Positions 46,441 through 54,157 of a stretch of DNA of 64,000 nt are shown here, piece by piece; the first letter of the stretch is position 1; each line of letters opens with the position of its first letter. The stretch comes from Thermanaerosceptrum fracticalcis. Lineage in GTDB: Bacteria > Bacillota > Peptococcia > DRI-13. The notes beneath the pieces are model-generated. The model did not search any database. It saw only the letters and a program-made list of their open reading frames with translations, and was not told where the DNA came from. Made by a program: the position numbers and the translations under genes. The stretch is taken from assembly GCF_000746025.2 (NCBI RefSeq), contig NZ_CP045798.1, forward strand, positions 1,598,501-1,662,500, given 5' to 3'.

Positions 46441-46761
46441 CTAATCTACAGAAAGATGATACTCGCCCTCGGCGATTTTGCTGATCGTAAGAATTGCTTT
46501 ACTGTCCACGGGAAGCAATTCCCTGATCTGAGCAATATCTAAAAAGTAGTGGTAATGGGGCTTATGGGGCCCTCGACACGTACAATCCTGGGAATAGATA
46601 CTTGTCTCCACTTTCTTCTCACCCACTTCCAGGCTAAACGTTGTCCCGACAGGTGGGAAAAAAGATAAAGCCTGTTTGGTAACTATAAAAATCCCTTCCT
46701 TAATCTCCTGAGGAGATCTGGTCTTTTCGTATATTTTCTCCGTTACCCTGAGCTGTGCCAT
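46441..46761 (-). CDS. small hypothetical protein
   Basis: A 106-residue protein I do not recognise. It has no membrane segment. A CTCRGPHKPHYHYFLDIAQIRELLPV stretch in the middle gives a Cys-x-Cys and several histidines, which could bind metal. A C-terminal beta-strand-like tail (EGEYHLSVD) follows. I chose ATG 46761 with GGAG 8 nt upstream. It lies upstream of the nucleoside kinase gene, in the same orientation with an 83-nt gap, so the two may share a transcript. Confidence 0.7.
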   Translation of the reverse strand: MAQLRVTEKIYEKTRSPQEIKEGIFIVTKQALSFFPPVGTTFSLEVGEKKVETSIYSQDCTCRGPHKPHYHYFLDIAQIRELLPVDSKAILTISKIAEGEYHLSVD

Positions 46762-46835
46762 AAACAATTCTCCTTTCCTACCCCATGCACCGTAAGGGAC
46801 TACCTCTCATATACTATGATGAGGTGTATAGTAAT

Positions 46836-47204
46836 ATGAACAAAACACTTAGGCAAGGGGTAAAAAACAAACTCAAAAGAATATTCCCGCGTATCCGCAG
46901 GTTCTTTCCTTTTAAAAATTTTACCCGGGACCAAGTGGACCTGGATTTATGGGGCCTCCATTTATGTGTAAGCCGGGAGACGAGCCTGGACGTCCCTACT
47001 GAGCTGACCGTTGTGATCCCCCGTACGGAGCTGCGTCACGACTGTACTGAGGGAACACCGCCAGTGTGTGATACGGAGATTATTTTAAACAGCATTACTG
47101 TCGTCCTGGCTCCCCGTCATCCCCTGGCCGGCCCACCAGCAACCTTGCCTTCCCCCATGGAACCGGAAAAAGAAAAACCCCTATCGCCTAACCGCAGGTT
47201 ATAG
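46836..47204 (+). CDS. small hypothetical basic protein
   Basis: A 122-residue frame starting MNKTLRQGVKNKLKRIFPRIRRFF, strongly basic at the N-terminus and proline-rich at the C-terminus. A middle stretch (VDLDLWGLHLCVSRETSLDVPTELTVVIP) looks like ordinary beta structure. I chose ATG 46836 with GAGGTG 9 nt upstream. I do not recognise a family. The gene is divergent from the small gene at 46441-46761, and its end overlaps a histidine-kinase remnant on the other strand. Coding status is moderate. Confidence 0.5.
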   Translation: MNKTLRQGVKNKLKRIFPRIRRFFPFKNFTRDQVDLDLWGLHLCVSRETSLDVPTELTVVIPRTELRHDCTEGTPPVCDTEIILNSITVVLAPRHPLAGPPATLPSPMEPEKEKPLSPNRRL

Positions 47205-47296
47205 CGGCAGTCTTACGGTGAACCGGGCGCCTCCCAAAGCTCCCTTGGTTACCCAAATATCTCCCTGATGACCGGTAACAATGATAAAACATCCAT
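47199..47296 (-). pseudogene. C-terminal remnant of a sensor histidine kinase
   Basis: On the minus strand, about 28-32 codons ending in a TAA at 47199 encode VTGHQGDIWVTKGALGGARF followed by TVRLPL. This is the classical end of a histidine-kinase ATPase domain (the G2-box region and LPL tail). The frame degrades upstream into an A/T-rich run with no start, and no kinase body is present. It is the relic of a deleted gene. Confidence 0.65.
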
Positions 47297-47361
47297 GGTC
47301 TTTTTTTTTATTTTATCCTTATTACGGCTTACTGGGAAGATTTTTCTTATTCCATTTCACC

Positions 47362-47390
47362 TTGACTATCTAATATAACTCGGCTACACT
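47362..47390 (+). promoter_or_regulatory. promoter of sdpR-sdpI with ATCTAA repeats
   Basis: TTGACT (47362-47367) and TACACT (47385-47390) are 17 nt apart. ATCTAA occurs in the spacer (about 47368) and twice more just downstream (ATCTAAATATCTAAAA, about 47410-47425). These could be autoregulatory SdpR sites. Confidence 0.65.
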
Positions 47391-47449
47391 AAAGGTAGTT
47401 AGACTGTTATCTAAATATCTAAAATAAGGCTAGTGAGGTGATGGTATGT

Positions 47450-47734
47450 ATGTCCCCTCTAAACGATAGTTTCAAAGCCCTTTCCGATCCAACCCGGCGA
47501 AAAATCCTGCAGATGCTGAGAGAAAAAGATATGACCGCCGGTGAGATCGCAGAGCAGTTTAATATCTCTAAGCCCAGCATTAGCCACCATCTCAGTATAC
47601 TGAAACAGGCTGACCTGGTGTTAGATACACGCCAGGGGCAAAATATTATTTATTCCTTAAATACCAGTGTTTTTGACGAGCTAATTGGCTGGTTTCTCAA
47701 TTTAACTGACCGCTCGAAGGAGGAACGAATATGA
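47450..47734 (+). CDS. sdpR: ArsR-family autorepressor (SdpR-like)
   Basis: A 94-residue winged-helix protein of the ArsR type, with LSDPTRRKILQMLREKDMTAGEIAEQFNISKPSISHHLSIL as its DNA-binding part. There is no metal-binding ELCVCDL-type motif. Its overlap (ATGA) with an SdpI-family gene marks it as SdpR-like: in Bacillus subtilis SdpR represses sdpRI until SdpI sequesters it at the membrane on meeting the SDP toxin. I chose ATG 47450 with GAGGTG 9 nt upstream. Confidence 0.88.
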   Translation: MSPLNDSFKALSDPTRRKILQMLREKDMTAGEIAEQFNISKPSISHHLSILKQADLVLDTRQGQNIIYSLNTSVFDELIGWFLNLTDRSKEERI

Positions 47735-48411
47735 ATAATTTTAATGAAAGAAACAGCAGCATTTCCTTTACTGCTATCTTAAAAAATGAATGGTATATAC
47801 CGGCCCTAATCCTATTTTCTCTGGCTTTTGGTCTTTACATGTATCCTGAATTACCGGATAAAGTACCCACTCACTGGAATATCCGGGGAGAAATTGACGG
47901 CTGGACGGTGAAATCCCTCTGGGTATGGATATTTCCCCTTTTTAACCTGGGTATTTATGCCTTACTACTCCTTCTTCCCAGTATCGACCCCCGTAAACAG
48001 AACTATGCCAAGTTTTCCGGCACCTACAGGATTATCCGCCTGGTCCTGGTCCTCTTTATAACCCTTTTATATCTGGTAACCATAGCCGTAGCTTTAGGTA
48101 TTCCCCTAAAAGTAGACCTGCTGGTTAAAGTTTCAGTATCTCTCCTCTTTGTTATCCTGGGTAACTACATGGGTAAGGTCCGGCAAAACTACTTTGTCGG
48201 TTTTAAAACACCCTGGACTCTAGCCAACGAAGAAGTCTGGCGTAAAACCCACCGTTTCGCTGGTCCTCTTTGGGTGGTCATAGGCAGTATCGATGTCGTC
48301 CTCAGTTTCATCTCCGCTGCCTGGGCCAGTATCACCCTTTTTGCTTCCTTTATTTTAATGGCATTGATCCCTCTGGTATACTCCTACCTGGAATACCGTA
48401 AGATTCAATGA
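47731..48411 (+). CDS. sdpI: SdpI-family immunity/signalling membrane protein
   Basis: A 226-residue membrane protein with six predicted helices. The N-terminal half is a DUF1648 domain (LPDKVPTHWNIRGEIDGW) and the C-terminal half an SdpI domain (GNYMGKVRQNYFVGFKTPWTLANEEVWRKTH). SdpI confers immunity to the SDP toxin in Bacillus and traps SdpR. No toxin genes (sdpABC) lie nearby, so here it may give immunity to foreign toxins or act as an envelope-stress sensor. It overlaps sdpR by 4 nt. Confidence 0.9.
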   Translation: MNNFNERNSSISFTAILKNEWYIPALILFSLAFGLYMYPELPDKVPTHWNIRGEIDGWTVKSLWVWIFPLFNLGIYALLLLLPSIDPRKQNYAKFSGTYRIIRLVLVLFITLLYLVTIAVALGIPLKVDLLVKVSVSLLFVILGNYMGKVRQNYFVGFKTPWTLANEEVWRKTHRFAGPLWVVIGSIDVVLSFISAAWASITLFASFILMALIPLVYSYLEYRKIQ

Positions 48412-48548
48412 AAGATGTGGCTGCGCCGTTTCGATTTCCGACATAGCGAGACTAGGAGCGTTAGCGACGTAGCGAGACTTGTGCCTGTGGTGTGTCCGCT
48501 TTCCGACTGCCGAATTACCGAATAATTGAGTGATACTTTACAGAATTA

Positions 48549-48573
48549 AAAGCCCTGCCTCGGCAGGGCTTTA
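48549..48573. terminator. terminator between sdpI and the DUF2229-family gene
   Basis: AAAGCCCTGCC and GGCAGGGCTTT form an 11-bp stem with a very short loop. It lies between convergent genes and can serve both. Confidence 0.75.
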
Positions 48574-48625
48574 TGTACTATTGATACTACGTGTTTTTTT
48601 CAGGAAAATCTAGCTTCACGTGTGT

Positions 48626-49753
48626 CTACTGAAAAAATATCTTCATAATCGGAAGTCGGATATCGAGAGTCTGGCCGCCTAGCGGCCTTTCTTTTTTCTG
48701 TGCTTGCAGAACCTCCAAAAAAGCTTCCACTCTTGTGATAAAACCGGTGGTACTGTCATGCTGGTCCATGGTAATGCTTAAGACAGGGATATTTTCCCAC
48801 AGGCAAATCTTATTTAAGGCACTCTTAGCCACAATCTCCGGCATACAGCCCAGGGGAAATAACTGAATGATCCCATCTACAGCCTCTAACCCTAACTTCC
48901 TGGTATTAGCTACCGACTCCAGGCCAAAACCCCCTACGGAATCCGCCAAATAAGGTGCTGCATATTCCAGTAATCGCTTTTTATAAGGACCCTTTCGCCA
49001 GGGTAAAAGGGCATTAGGTATCCAGTTGGAGAGGGACATTTCTTTAGCAATGCTAACCCCTCTTGCCAGGATCAGTTCCTCAACGGAATGGTTGGCATAA
49101 GGCTCCAGCAAGGTATAAATGTCTCCCACCAAACCCACCCGTAAAATCTCTTCCGGAGGATGAAAATCCGCATCCCCTATATAATTAAGGGCTTTATCTT
49201 TTATTTGTTTAAGATCCTCAAGGGTTTCCGCCCTATCCAGCTCTTGCCTGCAGCTGGACAAAAAAACCTGAAAGTTTTGTGTCTTCTTAACCCGTGATAG
49301 GTATTCCCGTTCCAGGCGAGCCAGGCTTTCTTCACAGACCACCGCCTCCCAGCCAAAATAAATAGTTCTAAGGAATTCCGGCCAGGTAACTCCTGCCTCT
49401 TTTCTTAAGATAGAAAAACTTCGCCAGGTTTTTCCCTTATCAATAAGCAAGAGCTGAAATTCATAACCTTCGTTCTTCAGAATCTTTTCCGCCAGGTAGA
49501 TAAAATAACCAAAGCGGCAGGGCCCTGAACCTCCCAGCATAATGAGGGTATCCGCCCCCATTTCCAGGGCTTCCCGCATATTACCCAGGACCAGGGAGAA
49601 GGGCAGGCAGGAGGCTTCAGGGGCTAAGGCCTGTCCTAGCTCCAGCGCTTTGGGCCCCGGTGGAGAAGGAATGAGATAAGGGATATGGAGCTTTTGGCAA
49701 ATTTTGGCAATACCTTTTGCTAAATTTCCCATGTGTGGAAAAGAAAGCAGCAT
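48626..49753 (-). CDS. DUF2229/HgdB-like protein, first paralogue
   Basis: A 375-residue protein related to 2-hydroxyacyl-CoA dehydratase/benzoyl-CoA-reductase-type subunits of the CoA-activase-associated group. Key blocks are SCLPFSLVLGNMREALEMGADTLIMLGGSGPCRFGY, IQLFPLGCMPEIVAKSALN and the C-terminal LSITMDQHDSTTGFITRVEAFLEVL. Conserved cysteines in each block probably bind a [4Fe-4S] cluster. It starts at ATG 49753 behind AAAGGAG. It is separated by 220 nt of repeats from the activase gene of the same group. Confidence 0.82.
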   Translation of the reverse strand: MLLSFPHMGNLAKGIAKICQKLHIPYLIPSPPGPKALELGQALAPEASCLPFSLVLGNMREALEMGADTLIMLGGSGPCRFGYFIYLAEKILKNEGYEFQLLLIDKGKTWRSFSILRKEAGVTWPEFLRTIYFGWEAVVCEESLARLEREYLSRVKKTQNFQVFLSSCRQELDRAETLEDLKQIKDKALNYIGDADFHPPEEILRVGLVGDIYTLLEPYANHSVEELILARGVSIAKEMSLSNWIPNALLPWRKGPYKKRLLEYAAPYLADSVGGFGLESVANTRKLGLEAVDGIIQLFPLGCMPEIVAKSALNKICLWENIPVLSITMDQHDSTTGFITRVEAFLEVLQAQKKERPLGGQTLDIRLPIMKIFFQ

Positions 49754-49972
49754 AAAAAACTCCTTTCAGCTTACTCTTTAGAGTTTTGCCAAAAGGAGCA
49801 TTTTTTTATTCCACGATTTCCGTATTCCGACTTCCGATATCCGATAAAATATAATCGCTTCCCGCCACCCGCTGTCCGCTACCCAAAGATATACTGCTAA
49901 TTCGGGTATCGGGAAACGGGGAGCGTCAGTCACTAACAACTACCAACTATCAACTAACAACTAACAACTAAC
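49754..49972. repeat. degenerate TTCCGA and AACTAAC repeat stretch
   Basis: The gap between the DUF2229-like gene and the activase gene is filled by short degenerate units: TTCCG/TCCGA elements (about 49815-49920), then a near-tandem AACTAAC run (about 49930-49975). No gene is present. Related units occur near 48435, 54020-54100 and 59380. Confidence 0.6.
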
Positions 49973-50938
49973 TCAGCTTACTTTCACATTCACATTGGAC
50001 CACTTACCGCAGCGATCACCCCAGCGGGCCACCAGCTTTTCATTCTCAAAGATCTGGATAACCTCGCAGTTGTTGGGACAGGCTTTGCACTCAAAGCTGG
50101 TGGGACGAAAAGCGTAGTCAGCCGCCTCCCAGCCCTTAAAATTGGTGGGTTTATTACGGGTGGCTTCTTTGGCCAAATAGGCACAACCTACAGCGCCCAT
50201 AACATTAAAGTACTTGGGAATGATCAGTTCCTGTTTCAGGTGTTTTTCAAAAGCAGCTTTAATACCGACGTTGGCGGCTACACCGCCCTGGAAAACGATA
50301 GGTGCCAGTATCTCTTTTCCTTTCCCCACATTGTTCAAGTAGTTTCTTACCAGGGCTTCACACAAACCGGCAATAATATCCTCCAGGGAGTGACCTAACT
50401 GCTGCTTGTGGATCATATCAGACTCGGCAAAGACAGCACACCGCCCGGCAATCCTTACCGGTGTTTTGGCCTGTAAAGCCATTTCCCCAAATTTCTCAAT
50501 GGGTATGTTCAGGCGTGAAGCCTGCTGGTCCAGGAAAGAACCTGTCCCGGCGGCACAAACGGTATTCATGGCAAAATCAGTGACTACACCGTCACGCATG
50601 ATGATAATCTTAGAATCCTGACCCCCGATCTCAATAATGGTCTGAGCACCGGGAACCATTTTGGAAACTGCCACGGCATGGGCAGTGATCTCATTTTTTA
50701 CAGCATCGGCACCTACCAGGACAGCTGTCAGATTCCTGGCACTACCCGTAGCACCCGCCCCCATAATGGTAACATCCTTGCCCAGTTTTTCTCCCAGCAT
50801 TCTAAGCCCGTTCTGCACAGCTTTCACCGGCTGTCCATTGGTACGTATATATAAACTTTCAATAACCTCCCCGCTCTCCGCCATCACTACCAGGTTGGTA
50901 CTAACAGATCCTACATCCACACCAAGATATGCTTTCAC
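49973..50938 (-). CDS. BadF/HgdC-type acyl-CoA dehydratase activase ATPase
   Basis: A 321-residue ASKHA-fold ATPase. The nucleotide-binding start is LGVDVGSVSTNLVVM; GGQDSKIIIMRDGVV and AAGTGSFLDQQ follow. In archetypes the cysteines between the two halves hold a [4Fe-4S] cluster at a dimer interface. The protein ends with an extra cysteine-rich tail (CKACPNNCEVIQIF, CGKWS) found in the larger CoA-activase group. It hydrolyses ATP to push low-potential electrons onto its partner. The start is GTG 50938, overlapping the upstream gene by 4 nt. Confidence 0.9.
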   Translation of the reverse strand: MKAYLGVDVGSVSTNLVVMAESGEVIESLYIRTNGQPVKAVQNGLRMLGEKLGKDVTIMGAGATGSARNLTAVLVGADAVKNEITAHAVAVSKMVPGAQTIIEIGGQDSKIIIMRDGVVTDFAMNTVCAAGTGSFLDQQASRLNIPIEKFGEMALQAKTPVRIAGRCAVFAESDMIHKQQLGHSLEDIIAGLCEALVRNYLNNVGKGKEILAPIVFQGGVAANVGIKAAFEKHLKQELIIPKYFNVMGAVGCAYLAKEATRNKPTNFKGWEAADYAFRPTSFECKACPNNCEVIQIFENEKLVARWGDRCGKWSNVNVKVS

Positions 50939-52029
50939 GATACGGCTCCTCCCAATCTTTTTTCTTGACGCTGCTTAAGCAGGTCCACAAAAGCCTCTAA
51001 CCTTGTCTGCAAACCAGCCTTGCCTGTTTGTTCATCCAGGAAAACGGTGAGTACGGGGATACCTGTATCACGGCTTACCTGAGGCAGAATACCTTTGGCC
51101 ACAATTTCCGGGATACAGGAGAAGGGAGCAAGCTGAATAACACCATCAAAACCGCGGCGGGAAAAAAGCACAGTTTCACCTACGGAATTAATACCGTGGC
51201 CGCCAATCATCTGCCTGAGATATGGACGGGCAGCTTTAATTACTTCCTCTTCGTGGTGAGTCATTTTGGTATTTTCTTTGGTCCAGTTGCTGAGATGTGT
51301 TCCCCGTTCCGTAAAGACGCCCATCTCACCCAGGGTCGCCTGGATGTCCAAATTAGCAAAAGGCTCTATTAATACATATATTTCCCCAACTATGCCTATT
51401 TTTAACGGTCTTCTGCTCTTATCCTGAGGAATATTATTTAAAAGTTGAAAACAAGCTTCCTTCGCCTCCCGTATTCTCTCCCTGGTACGGGCCTGGTCCA
51501 TAATTTCCAGACATTGATGGTAAACCTTCGTTGTCTCACCTTTATTGATTTCCAAAGGGCGCACATGATGAGATAGAATCTCTATCTCATCAAGGGCAAC
51601 TAGTTTCTCCCAGCCCAGTTTAAAGGCCTTATAAAACTGCCACCAGGATGTTTTACCTTTTGTCAGTAACCAGTGAATTTTACTGATAAAGTCACCCATG
51701 GTCCGGGTAAAGGAGTCAAAAACCATAATTTTGGTAGAATAGCCCAGGTCACGGATTATTTTTTGGTGGAGTATACCGTAATAGCCTGCCCGGCAGGGTC
51801 CGTGACCACCCGAAGTAATAATTAATTCAGCTCCTTTTTCAATAGCCTCCAGATATGTACCCATGAGAATTTTAAAAGGAATGCAGGCAAACTCGGGAGA
51901 ATACATAGTCCCTAAAGTCATGGTACGAGAACTGGGCATGGGAGCCAGCACCGGCTCATGACCAATATCCTCGATTAATTGTTTAAAAGCTACATAAGAA
52001 TTACCCATGATGGGAAATGATATCTTCAT
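50935..52029 (-). CDS. DUF2229/HgdB-like protein, second paralogue
   Basis: A 364-residue paralogue of the protein at 48626-49753, with matching blocks: FACIPFKILMGTYLEAIEKGAELIITSGGHGPCRAGYY, IQLAPFSCIPEIVAKGIL and the C-terminal LTVFLDEQTGKAGLQTRLEAFVDLL. I chose ATG 52029 with GGAGGGG upstream. Its start overlaps the end of the third paralogue by 29 nt, and its end overlaps the activase gene by 4 nt, so the three genes are coupled. It is likely the electron acceptor of the activase. Confidence 0.85.
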   Translation of the reverse strand: MKISFPIMGNSYVAFKQLIEDIGHEPVLAPMPSSRTMTLGTMYSPEFACIPFKILMGTYLEAIEKGAELIITSGGHGPCRAGYYGILHQKIIRDLGYSTKIMVFDSFTRTMGDFISKIHWLLTKGKTSWWQFYKAFKLGWEKLVALDEIEILSHHVRPLEINKGETTKVYHQCLEIMDQARTRERIREAKEACFQLLNNIPQDKSRRPLKIGIVGEIYVLIEPFANLDIQATLGEMGVFTERGTHLSNWTKENTKMTHHEEEVIKAARPYLRQMIGGHGINSVGETVLFSRRGFDGVIQLAPFSCIPEIVAKGILPQVSRDTGIPVLTVFLDEQTGKAGLQTRLEAFVDLLKQRQEKRLGGAVS

Positions 52030-53014
52030 GCTGACCCCTCCGTAATCTGAGCATATCAACAAAAGCTTCGATGCGCGTTAAAACTCCTGCCTCACCGGTA
52101 TGTTCATCCAGGGATAATGTAAGGAAAGGAACACGCCCGTGATTTTTGGCTTCTAACTCCATCAACTTGTCAACCATGGCATCGGGGCCACAGCCAAAGG
52201 CCGTAACATGAATGATGCCATCGACCTTTTTTTCTTTCAGATAGTAGTAAGTGGCCCGGACAGCCCTGTTACTGAAATTCCAGAAAAGATTTTTGGGGAG
52301 ATTTTTACCCTGTTCTTCCAGACGGTCAGGGGGCACCATTTCCACGGTCCAGGCTTTGATCCCCATCTCTCCCAGTTTTTCAAAAAGTCCCACGTTTACA
52401 AAAGAGTCATAAATAAGATAAGGGTACCCGAGTATGGCCAGGTTAACATCAGGTTCTGGAACAGGTGGGGCTTCATAGGTACTGCCCCTAATGGCTGCTT
52501 CCACGGCATGATGAGCGGGAACCCCCTGGTATAAAAGTTCCCCGAAACATTTTTGCACTTTATTGGCATTTTGGAATGCCTGCCAGACACGCCAGCCGTG
52601 GACCCCCAGCTCTGCCGCAATCTTACGACACAGCTGCCAAAGGGGAAACCAGCCTTTGGCTAAATCTACTTTTTCATCAATGATACGGGGCAAACCATCT
52701 ATAGAATTCCTGATCATATCAGGTAAACCTAAAAATTTAGGGCAGAAAGTCTCACTATCCAGTTTGCGTACACTAACCATGCGGGGTAAAAAAAGGATAT
52801 CTACTTTATCTTTCAATTCAGCTACATGACCATGGTAAAGTTTGATAGGGAGACAGGCATCATTTACTGCTTCCTGTACACCCAGATCCAGGCTTAATTT
52901 GCTGGTGGGAAGGGAAGTAACCATTTCATAACCTAGTTCAGTAAAGAAAGTATGCCAAAAAGGATAGTATAAATAATAAAACAGTGTTCTTGGAAAGCCG
53001 ATTTTTTTACCCAT
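52001..53014 (-). CDS. DUF2229/HgdB-like protein, third paralogue
   Basis: A 337-residue paralogue opening with KIGFPRTLFYYLYYPFW, the start typical of the DUF2229 segment of large CoA-activase proteins. It has a NDACLPIKLYHGHVAEL block, an IIHVTAFGCGPDAMVDKLM cysteine block and the C-terminal LTLSLDEHTGEAGVLTRIEAF. I chose ATG 53014 with GGGGG 6 nt upstream. It is the first gene of the set behind the TetR gene. Together the three paralogues and the activase look like the domains of one large protein carried on separate genes. Confidence 0.85.
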   Translation of the reverse strand: MGKKIGFPRTLFYYLYYPFWHTFFTELGYEMVTSLPTSKLSLDLGVQEAVNDACLPIKLYHGHVAELKDKVDILFLPRMVSVRKLDSETFCPKFLGLPDMIRNSIDGLPRIIDEKVDLAKGWFPLWQLCRKIAAELGVHGWRVWQAFQNANKVQKCFGELLYQGVPAHHAVEAAIRGSTYEAPPVPEPDVNLAILGYPYLIYDSFVNVGLFEKLGEMGIKAWTVEMVPPDRLEEQGKNLPKNLFWNFSNRAVRATYYYLKEKKVDGIIHVTAFGCGPDAMVDKLMELEAKNHGRVPFLTLSLDEHTGEAGVLTRIEAFVDMLRLRRGQHEDIISHHG

Positions 53015-53087
53015 CTGCATCCCCCTTGTGATGCCGCTTTTTCTAAAAGCCTAGTGATAAATAGCAAAGTATCCTACTACATCTTTG

Positions 53088-53693
53088 TTAACCCCCGGAT
53101 TCCCCCTTTAACAAACCATGCAGATAGATATCGAGCATTTGTGTTACTAGATCGTTTGTGGGAAAATCATAAAAAGATTGGTCCTTTTCAAAACCTTTGG
53201 CCAGGGAAACCTGGACAAATATCCCCGCCAGGGCCAGAGCAATCACGGAAGAGGGTACGTCCTTTTTGATAACCCCTTGTTCCTTCAACTGATCCAGATA
53301 GCCAATGACGGGATAGGCTAATTTGGGGATGAATTTGGTAAAATAATATTGCCGGAATTCGTCATCCCGTAGGACCACTATTAACAATTTTTTAAACAAA
53401 GGAAAATTGTCTTCCAGGATTTTAACCCGGTTCATGACAAAAGAGATTAAGATCTGTTCCGTATCCTCAGCAGGATTAAAATTTACCTCTTCCAAAGTAG
53501 CGCCGGCTATTCGCTCTAGAACCTGATAAAAGAGGTCATCTTTGCCCGTAAAATGTTTATAAATCACCGGTTCCGTAACACCACAGGCTTGAGCGATATC
53601 CTTGGTTTTTGTATCATAATACCCTTTTTCCACAAAAATGCGGGTAGCCACATCAAGAATCTGAGCCTTCCGCTGTTCTTTTGATAAACGCAT
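53088..53693 (-). CDS. TetR-family transcriptional regulator
   Basis: A 201-residue regulator. The N-terminal ~50 residues carry the TetR helix-turn-helix (ILDVATRIFVEKGYYDTKTKDIAQACGVTEPVIYKHF). The C-terminal ~150 residues are the variable ligand domain. It starts at ATG 53693 and lies 73 nt upstream of the DUF2229/activase genes on the same strand, so it probably controls them and itself. A 12-bp perfect palindrome overlaps its own promoter. The ligand is unknown. Confidence 0.9.
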   Translation of the reverse strand: MRLSKEQRKAQILDVATRIFVEKGYYDTKTKDIAQACGVTEPVIYKHFTGKDDLFYQVLERIAGATLEEVNFNPAEDTEQILISFVMNRVKILEDNFPLFKKLLIVVLRDDEFRQYYFTKFIPKLAYPVIGYLDQLKEQGVIKKDVPSSVIALALAGIFVQVSLAKGFEKDQSFYDFPTNDLVTQMLDIYLHGLLKGESGG

Positions 53694-53713
53694 GAAACTA
53701 CCCCCATTGTATT

Positions 53714-53755
53714 ATTAGGTTAGTGGACACTAACCTAATTCCGCAAAGTTGTCAA
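53714..53755 (-). promoter_or_regulatory. promoter and palindromic operator of the tetR gene
   Basis: ATTAGGTTAGTG (53714-53725) and its perfect reverse complement (53728-53739), with a 2-nt spacer, match a TetR-type operator. On the minus strand TTGACA (53750-53755) lies 17 nt before TAGTGT (53727-53732), so the palindrome covers the -10. Autorepression is the natural reading. Confidence 0.75.
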
Positions 53756-53774
53756 TACAACAACAAATAAGAAC

Positions 53775-53794
53775 CCTCCTCGCAAGAGAGGAGG
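53775..53794. repeat. 7-bp hairpin CCTCCTC...GAGGAGG
   Basis: CCTCCTC and GAGGAGG enclose a 6-nt loop upstream of the tetR promoter. There is no clear T-run, and its role is unclear. Confidence 0.45.
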
Positions 53795-53998
53795 ATGTTG
53801 TAAATATTTTCAAATACATTCTATAATACTATTCCATATTCTTCAATATGAATGACAACAAGACCAAAAATTTAATATTGCATCCTAACTTTTTTAACCT
53901 TGATTATTTATTCGATGATATTCGACGGCTTTGCAAAACTTCCTGCAGACAACCAGCCCGCAAAAAAATTTTTTGTTTATTTGCTAGTATAAATGTCA

Positions 53999-54119
53999 GG
54001 GGACACACCTGCTTATCCGAAAAGTTACTAGTTATTAGTTACCAGTTACTAGTGATTTTTGTCGAACTTCGGAAGTCGGAAAACGGAAATCGGAAAAAGG
54101 GACAGGAATGTCCCCAATT
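53999..54119. repeat. GGGGACA...TGTCCCC interspersed repeat, long copy C
   Basis: The outer ends repeat those of copy A exactly (GGGGACACACCTGC and GACAGGAATGTCCCC), but the interior is about 95 nt. It is filled with short direct repeats (TTACTAGTTATTAGTTACCAG, then TTCGGAAGTCGGAAAACGG). The 53756-54157 gap holds no credible gene. Confidence 0.6.
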
Positions 54120-54122
54120 AAA

Positions 54123-54147
54123 GAGACGCCCCCTAGGGACGTCTTTT
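54123..54147. terminator. terminator after the class I aminotransferase gene
   Basis: GACGTCCC and GGGGCGTC form a stem that on the minus strand ends in CTCTTTAATT and on the plus strand in TTTTTT. It lies directly after the stop of the aminotransferase gene at 54158 and may work in both directions. Confidence 0.65.
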
Positions 54148-54157
54148 TTCCTTAGTA

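Noticed and set aside
46801-46809. A third TACCTCTCA, possible extra LytTR site
   Set aside because: There is no second repeat at a 21-bp distance, and one 9-mer match is expected by chance in a window of this size.
49925-49978. AACTAAC near-tandem run suspected to be a CRISPR array
   Set aside because: Units are 7-8 nt with no spacers of constant length, and no cas genes are present.
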